A stretch of DNA of 64,000 nucleotides, taken from Lyophyllum atratum. Its lineage: Eukaryota; Basidiomycota; Agaricomycetes; Agaricales; Lyophyllaceae. Both the position numbers and the translations under genes were made by a program. Each line of letters opens with the position of its first letter. Within the stretch, counting starts at the first letter, position 1. Of this stretch, positions 20,701-32,444 are shown one piece after another. The notes beneath the pieces are model-generated. The model saw only the letters and a list, made by a program, of their open reading frames with translations. It was not told the DNA's origin and made no database searches. The stretch spans positions 1,099,160-1,163,159 of the forward strand of contig JACGCN010000016.1 of the NCBI GenBank assembly GCA_014905825.1, read 5' to 3'.

Positions 20701-22679
20701 TTAGATGAATCTCTGCGAGAACGTCGCGAGGGAGTTCGCGAGCATGTGGGATAGGTTCAAAGATGTCTTTAAATTCCTTTTTGAATTTTGACTCGTGCCT
20801 CTTGAGTTCCTCGATGGAAGAGAGCTCAACAATGCGGTCGCGAACCGCCGCGGCCACATTAAGCGTTTCGGTCTCCAGCAATTGTCCGGTAGAAACAAGG
20901 ACATGAAGCCGTGCCGCGCAAGCGGCTTTCAATTCAGATAACATTGCTTTGCGCAGAACCTTAACTTGAGCTACGGTCTTCCTGAACGAAATGAATTTAC
21001 GAGTACGCTGCGGTGTTACAGGAAGAGGGTTCAACAAGTTATAGTTACTGCGTGTATCGATGACTGTGCGGGCGAAGTGATCGGAAACGATATGGTTGGC
21101 ATGAAGGAAAGGGAGGCCGAGAATGATAGGCGAACAGAGTTTAGGCGCGATGATAGCGCGTACAGTCGTTGAGGTCCATGCTTGGTCAAGTGAAGTAAGG
21201 GACAATTTACAATATTCAGTCAAGGCGGTGGCTTGCGATGCGGAGTTCGATAGTGCGACGTCAACGAGAAGGGGCTCATGCAGGGTGCGACGTTGAAGAC
21301 CGAGGTGGTCGACTAAGTCTGCGTTTATCAGGACTAGGTGTGAGCCACAATCAATTAAGGATGATACAGGAACGGGGTGGTCAACGTTCGGTCCAGCCGC
21401 GAGGCCTTTCCAGACGTAGTGGGGTATGGAAATGGGAATATGACTTACGTCGGAAGCATCGTCTCCTCCAGCGTCACTGGAGTCAGGCTCGATGTCCGAA
21501 GATGACGAGGACGTAGGCATCACTACGGCGATGGAAGGACCTGCAGTGGTCTGGGTCCAATCCACAACTGCGGCTGCAGGTTTACCCTGGCGGCGGGGCG
21601 CGTTCTGGGGAGCAGACATGGAGGATCCGGCGCCGCTACGAGCCTTCGCGGTGGCGACGTCGGCAGCGGTCAGGTGCTTGTAGGTAGCGCCGTCGGGGAA
21701 GTCATAGAGACAAGCGCGGGGTTTGCACGCCACGAAAACCTGCCTGCATTTGGTGCAACCCGAGTTGGCATGCAAGAGCTCACGCTCGTCATCTTGGAGC
21801 GGAGGCAAGGGGACGAAGGTACCGTTGCCACGGGATGAACGCGCAGGGGCAGCTGGCTTCCCACGCGACGAGAATGAGGTGTTGTACGTTCGAGAGTTGG
21901 CGGCGAGCGTCCGCTCGCGCTTGTGAGCACGGGACGCCGCCTCCTCCGCCTCTTCACGAAGTCGTTTGGACTTCTCGTGTCGCTTGTCGTCAAGTCTGCG
22001 GATTTCATGGAGCCACGCGTCGAAGTCAGCGATGTTGGCGATCTCTTTGTCGTCGTACTTGCGACGCAGCATGGTGTCCAAGTTGGCTTCGAGAAGATTG
22101 CGGAGGGCGTTGGTCTTGGGGTCGAGGTAGGATGTGGTTCCGAAAAGAAAGGTGTTCATGGATTGGATGTGGGCCGACCAATCCCAGAAGGACCAGAGGC
22201 CGGGGTCGAGTCTGAGGCTACCTATCTCCCCACGAAGTTTGTTTTCCCAATTCAGGGGGAGATATTTCTTCTTCAGAGCGGCGATGAACTCAGGGAAGGA
22301 AAGAGCCACGATGCGTTCACGGTCCCCGTCGTACCAATCGCGAATACGATTGTCGCGGACACCCTGCATCGCACGGCGCACGCGAGTATTCTCGGGGACG
22401 TCGGAGGTGGAGAAGAAATCGTTGCACGCATGTTCGAACTCCCGAATTACTCCCGGGGTCAGATCGCCGACATGAAGCATAGGCAAACGCTTGTCCTTAA
22501 TCTCCACAGATGCAAGGGGAACTGGTTTCACGGACGTTGACGAGGTAGACATTCCGCGATAATTGTTTGCGAGGTGATGAAGAAAGCTATTAGGGTAGGT
22601 GCCAACGTGCTCCGGTGGAGAAACCTTCCAGTCAGATGAATCCGAAGAGGAAGACGAGCGGGCGGGAGACTTGGATGGC
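17747..22679 (-). CDS. Gag-Pol polyprotein of Gypsy element 1, chromodomain type
   Basis: About 1640 codons open without a stop. The order is Gag (DWYDGDRERIVALSFPEF region, then a Cys-containing stretch), aspartic protease (VSSLIDCGSHLVLINADL, with DCG in place of DSG/DTG), reverse transcriptase with VYLDDIVIWSD, RNase H (VTTDASDKRSGAVL) and integrase. The integrase has an HHCC zinc site (HDALGHFGF ... CRDCQRF) and DDE blocks (AIDFVGPLP, CDRDKLFVSKFW, HPQTDGASERSN). It ends in a GPF-like module and a chromodomain (EEWLVDKIVAQ ... YLVRYAGYG ... RWLSGKDL) that may steer integration to modified histones. The frame formally extends to 22708, but those first residues are read from element 2's LTR. 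An internal ATG lies at 22552. The intact frame implies recent insertion, although the element lacks its 5' end. Confidence 0.93.
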
Positions 22680-22882
22680 TGTTGTAGACTACTGCTATAC
22701 CCACACATCCGTTACTTACCAACATCAACTACCATTTTCACTGATTACCTTTGGTTACTATTTACTTGTATCAACAATTCATTCACACTACGCAAGTATC
22801 ATTCAACTGATACAAACTACTTCGACACAATTGTTTCATTAAAGATTTAACTATTTTAAGAACAAAATCGACGGATCGGAGA

Positions 22883-22987
22883 GATTCTCGGAACACCGGA
22901 TGCCTAAAGCCGTTGGTGGCAAACAAGTCGTTGCCAAACAAACAAACGGGTCCGGCATCCCGAGTTAAGCGGTAAGTACCGAGAATC
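22883..22987. repeat. nested long stem within the LTR
   Basis: Three perfect arms nest inside one another: GATTCTCGG (22883-22891) with CCGAGAATC (22979-22987), GGATGCC (22898-22904) with GGCATCC (22954-22960), and GGCAA (22918-22922) with TTGCC (22931-22935). All arms recur in the right LTR. It could fold in the LTR transcript or act on DNA; function unknown. Confidence 0.65.
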
Positions 22988-23166
22988 ATCGTGAAGTCGA
23001 CTACAAGGCTCTCAACCGTTTGAGAGCTTGGTAGAACGTTCTAGATTAAGCCTACTACTTATATATATAGTCCGTAAGTATCAAGCAAGTGAATATAACT
23101 TCTTTTACCCGTACTATCACTGTGTGAATAAGATTCTAAGTTAGAAACTTGAAATCAACTTCAGAA

Positions 23167-23283
23167 GATCCTAACAATAAAGCTTCGCGCTATTGATAGA
23201 TCTTAAGACTAAGAATATCGAAGCTACGCGCCGATATTCATAGTCAAATCCCGAATACCAAAGCTCCGCGCTGGCATTCGAGA
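23167..23283. repeat. three tandem stem-loops with a shared loop motif
   Basis: Each unit has the loop core AAGCTnCGCGC between arms that pair with each other but differ from unit to unit. Unit 1: CTA-a-CAATA with TATTG-a-TAG, closed by GAT/ATC (23167-23202). Unit 2: GACTA-a-GAATATC with GATATTC-a-TAGTC (23207-23245). Unit 3: CGAATACC with GGCATTCG, one A-C mismatch (23252-23280). Units 1 and 2 also share an A-A internal mismatch. Confidence 0.7.
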
Positions 23284-23461
23284 TCTCTGACGTGATTCCG
23301 ATCTTTTAAACTTTAAGATTCATTTGCATTCAAATCTCATCTTCTAAGTCGTAAACTCTCACGTTAACGACTGGTCTAGGTAAACATTCGAATTTACTTC
23401 TTAAAGGAACTACTTACGCGTGTATTCAAGGAATACACCAAAATTACGCCGAACCGTAACA

Positions 23462-23477
23462 TTGGTGGACACACCCG
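23462..23477 (+). other. probable primer-binding site of Gypsy element 2
   Basis: Immediately after the LTR's terminal CA comes TTGGTGGACACACCCG. A TGG start matches the complement of a tRNA 3' CCA end. The priming tRNA is not identified. Confidence 0.6.
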
Positions 23478-23546
23478 GAAATAGTCTTACAAGTTTAAAT
23501 AGAATCGTTTCACTTCGTCAATTTTCAGTTGAATATATTCAATACT

Positions 23547-26500
23547 ATGACGGGTAAAGGGAAGACTCGTAAAACTAATAACTCTAAGAACTCTCAATTG
23601 GACGCTGCCTTAGTCGTTTCTAACGAACCTATCGCTCCTAACGAACCCGGATCGAGTAACCAGGCAGGGATTGCATTTGAAGGAAATATACCTGAAGAGT
23701 TCGTACCCGAGCATTTCTCACCTGATCGGACGACACGATCCCCGCTTCCACCATCGACACCTTCAGATTCTTCAGCGCGACCATATCGAGAATTGCCGCC
23801 ACATCTTGAAGAACCAGGGGGGAACACGGCAGATTACAAGGAATCTACTCCTAAACGCAGAGGGATTAATTATCAGGAGCCTTTAACCGTTATTGGTGAT
23901 CCAGTGTCTTACCATGAAGTTAAACCCGAATTAGTTTTCGATTTCACGGTCGAATTCTTAGCATGTCTGCATGTCTCGACGTTTTTTACGAAGCGTAGTG
24001 ATTGGGCTGTGAAGGTGAAAGAAAGATGGGAGACGGCTCTAATGTTGGGAGACGCTGTATTAAGAAAGGACTTACATGTCGAGCAACCGCGACCATTAGG
24101 ACGGAAGGAGATGCGAGAGTTTTTCGTTGAAGAGTTATCTTTACTGAGGACCATGTTAACATCAGTACGGAGGTACGATGATGAATATGGTATACTACTA
24201 TCTGTAAAGAGAGAGATCTTAACGGAATTGAGTCGTCATCTTGAATTGTTAAGAAACAAGGCTAGAGACTCACTTATAATTTCAGGAGAAGGTATCCCTT
24301 CTATTCCGAAATGGGGACCAAGGGGAAAGGCAAACGAATTTTGGACGACGAATGATTTCGAAGTTCTTGGCGCGTGCTATCGACGTGACGTCGAGAACTT
24401 TCTCGCATTTCTATCAGATCATCATGATTTTTCTCCACCAAAGCAAGGTAGCGTGAAGAACTTACCAGATGATCAGGGGGAGGTCGCGAAGAACACAAGG
24501 ACGGACCGGCAGGACGGACATCTAAGCGAGGCAGGAGGTGATCAAGATCCCGGAAGTATTTCCCGAGTTGATCACGATCGACGATCATCACATCCGGCTC
24601 CGGCTACGAGATTATTTCGGAATCAGAACGCATCTATTTTTGTACGTCCTACCCAGAATACAACGTCAAGGCGGATGCAAGAGATGTTCACCTCCCGAGA
24701 AGATCGAAGAGAGGAAGAATCTATACAGCACTCACCTGAACGAAATAGAGATGGTGAATCAAGGAGAAGCCGAGATAAAAGAGATCCTCGCGAAGAGAAA
24801 GACATGAGGCCACCTCGAGGTGATGGCGACCCCGACCCGAGCTCATCAGACAGCGATTCGGATGGACCGCGACGAGGAGAACCTAGAAGACCACACGGAC
24901 ACAGAAAACCCAAGAAATCCGGAGGAAACGGGGAGGATTCCCGTAGATCTAAAGATTCGACAATGCGTGAACCGCAATTCGATAACAAACTAAAGATTGA
25001 CATAATCCCAGAATGGGATGGAAATGCCGACACACTGAGTCGATGGATATTAAGAGTTAATGGCATATCCGAGAGGTCCGATACAATCTTCAAGCAACTA
25101 GGGTCGTTAGCACCACAAAGATTAAAGGGAGCTGCCGAGGTATGGTACTACAGTCAAAGTAAGGCTACACGGTTCAGGATGGAGACAAATTGGAGTACTT
25201 TACGAGATGGAATTGCCGGATACTACATGAACCGAGCATACATGGATAAGCAAAAAATCAAAGCAAACAAAGCATATTATCACGAACCTGGATGCACTCG
25301 CGAAACACCTAGCGAATACGTTATTCGTAAGAAGGAATTGATCGAGCTAGTATACAACTATACAGATAGAGAAATAGTTAACGAGGTTATTGCATCGGCG
25401 CCTGCTCATTGGACTACCGTACTGAGCCCTCACCTATACGAGGATGTCGATGAATTCCAGATAGCTGTGAAATATTATGAAGAAACCCTGATGAAATTGG
25501 ACTCACCAGTTCGTTATCAGCGGAACGACTTCAATTACCAAACGAACACACGTGAAGTGACCAATAATTCTAATAATAGGCCCCCTTACCCAAATTTCAG
25601 AACGGCGCGTTCGAATCTCGTTGGATGGAGTAAGGCTACTTCGAAGCCTGAATTTCCTAAGGATGACTCTAACGTATCGCCGCGTACCACTCCCGAAGAT
25701 AAAGGTGCTCGACCTTGTCGTCATTGCGGAAGCGGTAAACACTGGGACTACGAATGCAAATATGCTCGGAAGGGAAATAAGAATGCACGCGCTAACTTAG
25801 TTCAGTCGAACGACGAGGAATTAACAGCGCAGGAAACCTACGATGAGTTATATTATGGATTATCATCAGATGACGAAGAAGAATTGGATTTTGACGAACC
25901 CCTTCAGAGTAACTCCTTAGATGCTAAAGAAGATCGCGTTGAGGAACTGGGGGGGGGAAATATAGATCATACTTCAACTTCTCTTCGTGCCTTGACTACC
26001 AATAAGGAGAGCGTTGTAACAAAACCTGCACTTAATCGAAAGTCACGACGAAGATTCGTTAAGGAGCTTGAAAGATCAACCTACCAAACTGAGGCCGTGA
26101 ATGACGAGGACAGGATGATCTCCTTGAAAAAACTGATGGCACGACCACCCGGATGTTCATTTTTAGGGGCTAAAGCTATAGAAGCATCTGCTACAATTAA
26201 TGATCGAAGGACGGAATCCATACCGGTTATTATAGACTCCGGATCCGATATAACCTTAATTTCACAGAGAACGCTCGAGAATATGTCCAAACCTCCTAAA
26301 ATACGGACAGGTCAAAGGATTAAACTCATACAGGTGACAGGGAATACCACAATATCCGGGTATGTCATTTTAGATTTAATTTTCGAAACCGATGAAGGGC
26401 CTGTAAAGTTGAACGTAGAAGCATACGTGGTCAAGGGAATGACGACACCACTTATTTTAGGAAATGACTTCGCGGATCAATATTCACTTTCTATTATAAG

Positions 26501-29500
26501 AGACGATGGTGAGACCAGGGTATCATTCGGATCGTCGAAACGTACCATGAAGGTACAAAATATCACAAGCCTTGGGTACAAGGACGAAGATGGTCATGCC
26601 TTCAAGATTAGAGCTTTGCCTGACTTCCCGACTAAAATCTCACGCGCAAAGGCTCATCGACGAGCGCAACTTAAGAAGAAGCGAGATCTGATAAAATCTA
26701 GGGATCGGAAAGTTAGGTCAACTCGTCAAGTAACCATCTTACCAGGAATATCAAAGGAAGTTTCGGTATACGTTAATTATCCATTCAAAAATGATACATT
26801 ATTTGTCGAGCGATCTATGGCTACGAATAAGAACATTGACGATACATATGGATCGCCCGATACGTTAACATCACGTGAGAAACCTTCACTACACATCTCG
26901 AATTTCTCCACTTTTCCGATCACTATTGCTGCTGGACAAACTCTCGGAGTCGCGCAGGACCCCACTACTTGGCTAGAACGGTCGGAACACACGAGCAAGG
27001 AGGAGAAGGAAAAAATGATTAGTCATGCAAATCTAATTAGGAACCTTATAGGACAGGACCCGAAATTAGGGTTAGGAGTTACACAAACGGCAAGGAGCGA
27101 AGTCGATACTTCAATCAACTCGTCTTTAGGAATCGGAATCAAGGATGACCCCTTAGCTGAACCACCTGTACAGGGAGGACCTAAAACAGCAGAAACCCCT
27201 GAAGATTCCATGGATACCGAGCAACTACTTAGAGAAGTCGACCTTTCTAAGGAACTCACGATTGAACAGAGAACATCTCTAACAAAAATCTTACTTCGAA
27301 ATAAGGAGGTATTCGGGTTGAATGGTAAACTAGGGAATTTTGATACACTAGTTAAAGTACCACTGATACCAGGAACAAAACCTATCTCGATACCGCCGTT
27401 CGCTACCTCTCCTGCTAATCGAGAAATTATCGACAAACAAATGGATGCTTGGATTAGTCTCGGAGTTATCGAACCATCAAAGAGTCCATGGGCAGCTCCG
27501 GTATTCATAGTATATAGGAATACAAAACCTCGAATGGTAATCGATTTGCGACGATTAAACGAAGCCGTGATTCCTGATGAATTTCCATTGCCGAGGCAGG
27601 AAGACATTCTGCAGACACTAGCGGGAAGTCAATACTTATCAACCTTGGATGCCTTGGCGGGATTCACGCAACTCACTATAGATCCTCAAGATAAGGAGAA
27701 ATTAGCATTCAGAACGCATCGAGGATTATTTCATTTCAATCGAATGCCATTCGGATTTCGCAACGGACCTGCCGTATTCCAACGGGTAATGCAGGGAGTA
27801 CTCGCCCCATTTCTGTGGATTTTTGCATTAGTCTACATCGATGACATTGTCATTTTCTCACGCACCTTCGAGGAGCACCTAAAGCACATTGACCAAGTTT
27901 TGGAAGCTATCACAGTGTCCAAAATCACACTATCCCCTGTAAAATGCCATTTTGGGTATCAATCCTTACTACTTCTTGGACAAAAGGTATCGCGGCTAGG
28001 ATTATCAACCCATAAAGAAAAGGTTAAAGCAATCGTTGATTTGGAGGAGCCAAGGGATGTACGCACCCTACAAATGTTCTTAGGAATGATGGTGTACTTC
28101 TCAGGGTATGTGCCTTTCTACGCATGGATTGCGCATCCATTATTCCAACTACTGAAGAAAGGTAGTAAGTGGAGATGGGGTGAGGAAGAACGTGAGGCTT
28201 ACGAGTTATGTAAACAAGTCCTAACGCAAGCGCCAGTGCGTGCACATGCTATGCCAGGTTTACCATATCGCGTATACTCGGACGCGTGTGATTTTGGATT
28301 GGCAGCAATTTTACAGCAAGTACAACCGATTAAGATTAGAGATTTGAGAGGGACAAAAATATACGAGCGATTAGAAAAGGCTTACCGAAATAACGAACCA
28401 ATTCCCGACCTAGTGGTATCCTTAGCAAAGGAAGGAAGTGATGTTCCCGCAAATGTTCGCTGGGGGGAGAGTTTCGAGGATACGACGGTTTACACAGAAC
28501 GTGTAATTGCATACTGGTCAAGAGTTCTACAATCAGCCGAGCGTAATTACTCGCCTACAGAACGCGAAGCTTTAGCCTTGAAGGAAGGACTGATTAAATT
28601 CCAACCTTACCTTGAGGGAGAACGAATATTTGCGATCACGGATCACGCTGCTCTAACATGGAGCAAGACTTTTCAGAATGTTAATAGACGACTTTTAACC
28701 TGGGGATTAGTATTCTCGGCATTCCCGAATATGAAGATTGTACATCGTGCCGGACGAGTACATTCTAATGTCGATCCGATCTCAAGGTTGAGACGGCGGA
28801 TTCCAATCCAGGAGGGCCCACAAGTCGATGCTACTGAAAGTTTGAACCTTAAAGATATAGAGGATCCGTTAAAGGATATGTATGAGGAGCTAGGACCAAA
28901 ATTCGAACAGAAACTACTCACAGTTGCTACAAACTACACGAATTCAGAAGAAGAAGCTATATACGAAGGATCGTACTTGGGAACGAATATTTTAATCACC
29001 GGGGAAGAGAGCACGGACATCGAGATCCCTTATGACACTTGTAGAGCGTACACTGTAATGATCAGTCTAGATCAGACCGAGATCAATAAGTGGAGAGAAG
29101 CTTACCAGAAAGACGTACATTTTGCAAAGGTACTTAAAGCCATTAAATCACAGAAAGATCGAAGACCCGAACACCCACAATACCTCTACAGCGACGACGG
29201 TTTAGTATACTTCGAGGATGGATTGGGTAATACTAGATTATGTGTACCTTCTGGGTTAAAAACAGAAGTTATGACCGATGTACATGATCAGATGAGCGAA
29301 GCAGCGCATGGAGGGTACTTCAAAACCTACAACAGGATTAGCGCTACTTACTATTGGCCAAGAATGTCTAGAGATATCAAAATTTTCGTTAAAACTTGTG
29401 ATATCTGTCAGAAGTCTAAACCAAAGAGACACGCTCCATTGGGATTACTACAACCAATCCCAATCCCAAGTCAACCGTTCGAGGTTGTCTCGATGGATTT

Positions 29501-30633
29501 CATAACGGAGCTTCCCGAATCTAACGGATTTGATAGCATCCTTGTGATTGTAGATAAGATGACCAAATACGCGATTTTCATCCCGACAACGACTAAAATA
29601 ACCGAGGACGCGACGGCCCGGCTATTTCTCCATCACATCGTGTCTAAATTTGGCATCCCGCGACAGGTGATAACGGATCGGGACACGCGGTGGCGAAACG
29701 ACTTTTGGAAAGAACTTTGTCATTTGATGGGAATGAGGCGCGCATTGACGACTTCATATCACCCGCAGGCAGACGGACAAACTGAGGTTATGAATCAATA
29801 CCTAGAAATCACTCTGCGAGCCTACATAGGACCAGAACGCGATAATTGGGACGAATTACTAGATGTATTAGCGCTATCATACAATACTTCACCACATACA
29901 GCAACAGGTTTCTCCCCCGCATACTTACTACGCGGATTTCATCCCAACACGGACTCCACAATGATGCACGCGCCCAGCGGGATCACACGACCGTTAAATT
30001 CACAAGATTCAAATGAAATTGGAAGCCTGCATGAAAAAGTGTTCAACATGGCAGAGGAGTTTAAGGCTGAGAGACAACAGTGCAACGGACGCCATGACCC
30101 TGAGTCAAGCATATCAGAAAAGGACATATGATCAAAATCACCTAGATATCGAGTTCGAAGAAGGCGATCAAGTAATACTGAACCCACATTCTCTAAAGTT
30201 ATTGAAAAAGGAGAAAGGTAGGGGTAAAAAATTATTAATGAAGTATGACGGACCATTCGAAATCTTACAAAAAATCAGTCCCGTCGCGTACCGACTTCGA
30301 TTACCGCCTACCTACAAAATTCATCCGGTAATCAATATTGCACATCTAGAAAGATACAGTACCTCACCTAAAGAATTCGGAAAGCGTCAAACGAAGGAAT
30401 TAAACCGTGGGTGGGACTTCAAGGAAGAAGAATGGTTTGATGTCGAAAGAATAGTAGCAGAATCCTGGAAGAAGGGCCGAAATGGGCGAAGAATCCCGAT
30501 ATACAGGACGTGGTACCTGGGATACGGACCGGAATCAGATCTATGGCTAACGAAAGAAGAGCTCGGCAACGCACCTTCAGTATTGCAAAACTGGTATGAA
30601 GGAAGGGGAAAGAAGTCTGCAAGCAAACCATAA
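23547..30633 (+). CDS. Gag-Pol polyprotein of Gypsy element 2, one frameshift before the chromodomain
   Basis: The ATG at 23547 opens a frame to 30131. Gag is unusually long, with a basic/acidic, Ser-rich middle, and ends in a zinc knuckle, CRHCGSGKHWDYEC. Then come the protease (VIIDSGSDITLIS), reverse transcriptase with LVYIDDIVIFSRT, RNase H (YSDACDFGLAAIL), and integrase with the HHCC site (CDICQKSK) and DDE core (VSMDFITELP, ITDRDTRW, HPQADGQTEVMNQ). Near 30070-30110 the frame breaks by one base. The +1 frame (to 30633) carries the GPY/F-like stretch MKYDGPFEILQKI and a chromodomain (WFDVERIVAES ... YLGYGPESDLWLTKEEL). A simple indel is the likely cause; a programmed shift is possible, though an odd place for one. 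Without the repair the integrase lacks its chromodomain. Confidence 0.9.
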
Positions 30634-30743
30634 TAATCAGCGCGAACGAATATAAAAACACTGCTGAAAGACGACCAAAAACATTACCCTTCGAACGCCA
30701 TATCAGTTCCCCAAGAACCAACTCATTCTCAACTCTTTATAAA

Positions 30744-31812
30744 ATGTCTCTTGCTCCTCAAACCTCGTTCCCCGCTCTCGATCGTCTCGCTATACACCTA
30801 GCGCAGTTGATCACTCATTCCGTGTCCCCGCTTCACCGCGAACTCTCGATGGACGAACTCGTAGCCGTCGATTCCAACGACGAGACTGCCTACTTCGGTA
30901 TTCAGCCTTCAGTTAGTGGCGCCGTATGGCAGGTTCGTTTAAAAAAACCTTGTAAACAACCTCGTCGCAGTCGCTAATTATGTTGCATGGCAGGTACTCT
31001 TAAACCTTGTAAAGGACATCGCTTCGGCCGCTAATTATCTACTTCCCGACGATGCTGATCATTCATCTATTAATATACATCCCACTCTTTTTCGTGAACT
31101 CAACCTCGATCCCCCTCGTCTCCTCTCCATGTCGAGCATTCGCTCTGGCATTAATCCACTTCAATTCTTCATGCCGTACGACCAACTCCTTGCTACGTAT
31201 CAAGACTTACAGCTTGCTGGAAGGGAAGCCATTAATTGGATTGCCGACGCCCGCATCAGCAGCGCGCGTTTTGGTAACGAATCTAGCTGGGTATGGGGGC
31301 CTGTACATCATCACGGACCGGCGTTGACCTTCGATGGCCTCGCCATCGACAACGGCGCGTATACCCATGCCGACTCTCAGGAACTCGTTATCCATCCTAC
31401 CCATTCCAATTACGCTCATCACCACCCGGATATCGATACCTTCAGTCGGTCGCCTCTACCCCCATGCGAGCACGACACTCATCACATCCCGACCAACAAG
31501 GACCGACGACTTATTCTTCATCTGACTCTATCAAGTGTCGCTCGCTCTAACCGCCGTGGTCGGCGCTCTACTCCTTACCCATCACGTTATCCTTCGACTT
31601 CTACATTCTATTCAGCAAGCCGGCACACCTCGCCTAGTTCCATCGCGAGTCCATCTTCCAGTAACCGTTGCGCCTCACCTCCCTCCATCAATAATTCCTT
31701 CGATACCATCATCGCCGATGACGACGACATCGAGATTAAGGTTGAATCCACCGACGACGACTTCTTGTTCAACGACATCTATATGGAGGATAGTATTAAG
31801 GAAGGTAAATAG
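30744..31812 (+). CDS. third ORF of Gypsy element 2, unknown function
   Basis: Lies between pol and the right LTR, where some Gypsy elements carry env, but has no signal peptide or membrane segment. Part 1 (30744-30929) starts MSLAPQTSFPALDRLAIHL. Part 2 (from 30991 or so to 31812) is one base out of frame. They join if the 61 nt from 30930 (GTTCGT to GGCAG) are removed as an intron, giving roughly 335 aa. That 61-nt piece is itself a diverged copy of the sequence right after it. The protein has a His-rich patch (SNYAHHHPDIDTF), a Ser/Pro/Arg-rich tract and an acidic C-terminus. I recognise no domain. A nucleocapsid-like or captured host protein are both guesses. Confidence 0.6.
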
Positions 31813-31821
31813 GAACACAAA

Positions 31822-31835
31822 GGCAAGGGGGGGTA
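31822..31835 (+). other. polypurine tract of Gypsy element 2
   Basis: A purine run ending in seven G (AGGCAAGGGGGGGTA) sits directly before TGTTGTAGAC of the right LTR. This is where plus-strand DNA synthesis would be primed. Confidence 0.75.
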
Positions 31836-32444
31836 TGTTGTAGACTACCGCTATACCCACACATCCGTTACTTACCAACATCAACTACCATTTTCACTGA
31901 TTACCTTTGGTTACTATTTACTTGTATCAACAATTCATTCACACTATGCAAGTATCATTCAACTGATACCAACTACTTCGATACAATTGTTTCATTAAAG
32001 ATTTGACTATTTTAAGAACAAAATCGACGGATCTGAGAGATTCTCGGAACACCGGATGCCTAAAGCCATTGGTGGCAAACAAGTCGTTGCCAAACAAACA
32101 AACGGGTCCGGCATCCCGAGTTAAGCGGTAAGTACCGAGAATCATCGTGAAGTCGACTACAAGGCTCTCAACCGTTTGAGAGCTTGGTAGAAGGTTTTAG
32201 ATTAAGCCTACTACTTATATATATAGTCCGTAAGTATCAAGCAAGTGAATATAACTTCTTTTACCCGTACTATCACTGTGTGAATAAGATTCTAAGTTAG
32301 AAACTTGAAATCAACTTCAGAAGATCCTAACAATAAAGCTTCGCGCTATTGATAGATCTTAAGACTAAAGATATCGAAGCTACGCGCCGATATTCATAGT
32401 CAAATCCCGAATACCAAAGCTCCGCGCTGGCATTCGAGATCTCT
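31836..32444 (+). repeat. right LTR of Gypsy element 2, truncated
   Basis: Matches left LTR bases 22680-23288 with about 11 substitutions and no gaps, then stops abruptly after GAGATCTCT. The last 173 bp of the LTR are missing and unrelated ACCGGT-rich DNA follows. One LTR substitution pair falls inside stem-loop 2 and weakens its pairing. Confidence 0.88.

Larger units (their letters stand above)
17379..22679 (-). mobile_element. Ty3/Gypsy retrotransposon 1 (chromovirus), 5'-truncated
   Basis: Minus-strand element with one long gag-pol frame and a candidate 3' LTR. Its 5' end stops where the left LTR of element 2 begins at 22680, so the 5' LTR, the primer site and probably the first gag codons are lost or displaced. 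Confidence 0.8.
22680..23461 (+). repeat. left LTR of Gypsy element 2 (782 bp)
   Basis: Starts TGTTGTAGAC at 22680 and ends GTAACA at 23461, just before a primer-site-like sequence. The first 609 bases are repeated at 31836-32444. It is rich in inverted repeats: a nested stem at 22883-22987, a perfect hairpin at 23008-23027, a 12-bp palindrome at 23032-23043 and three tandem stem-loops at 23167-23283. Confidence 0.88.
22680..32444 (+). mobile_element. Ty3/Gypsy retrotransposon 2 with extra 3' ORF
   Basis: Composed of a left LTR (22680-23461), primer site, gag-pol, a third ORF, a polypurine tract and a truncated right LTR (31836-32444). It lies directly against the 5' end of element 1, so it most likely inserted there. 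The two LTR copies share 609 aligned bases without indels and differ at about 11 sites (about 1.8%), pointing to a fairly recent insertion. Confidence 0.93.

Noticed and set aside
18111..22540. Several plus-strand open frames of 60-205 codons
   Set aside because: They are complements of the element 1 gag-pol frame.
22680..22708. ATG at 22708 as the start of element 1 Gag
   Set aside because: These codons lie inside the left LTR of element 2, so the extension is a by-product of the insertion.
30744..31812. Third ORF of element 2 as a retroviral-type envelope gene
   Set aside because: No signal peptide, transmembrane helix, cleavage site or cysteine pattern; the product looks soluble.
31939..32145. 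68-codon minus-strand frame repeated in both LTRs as a conserved gene
   Set aside because: Its conservation is explained by LTR duplication; it overlaps the inverted-repeat arms and has no protein features.
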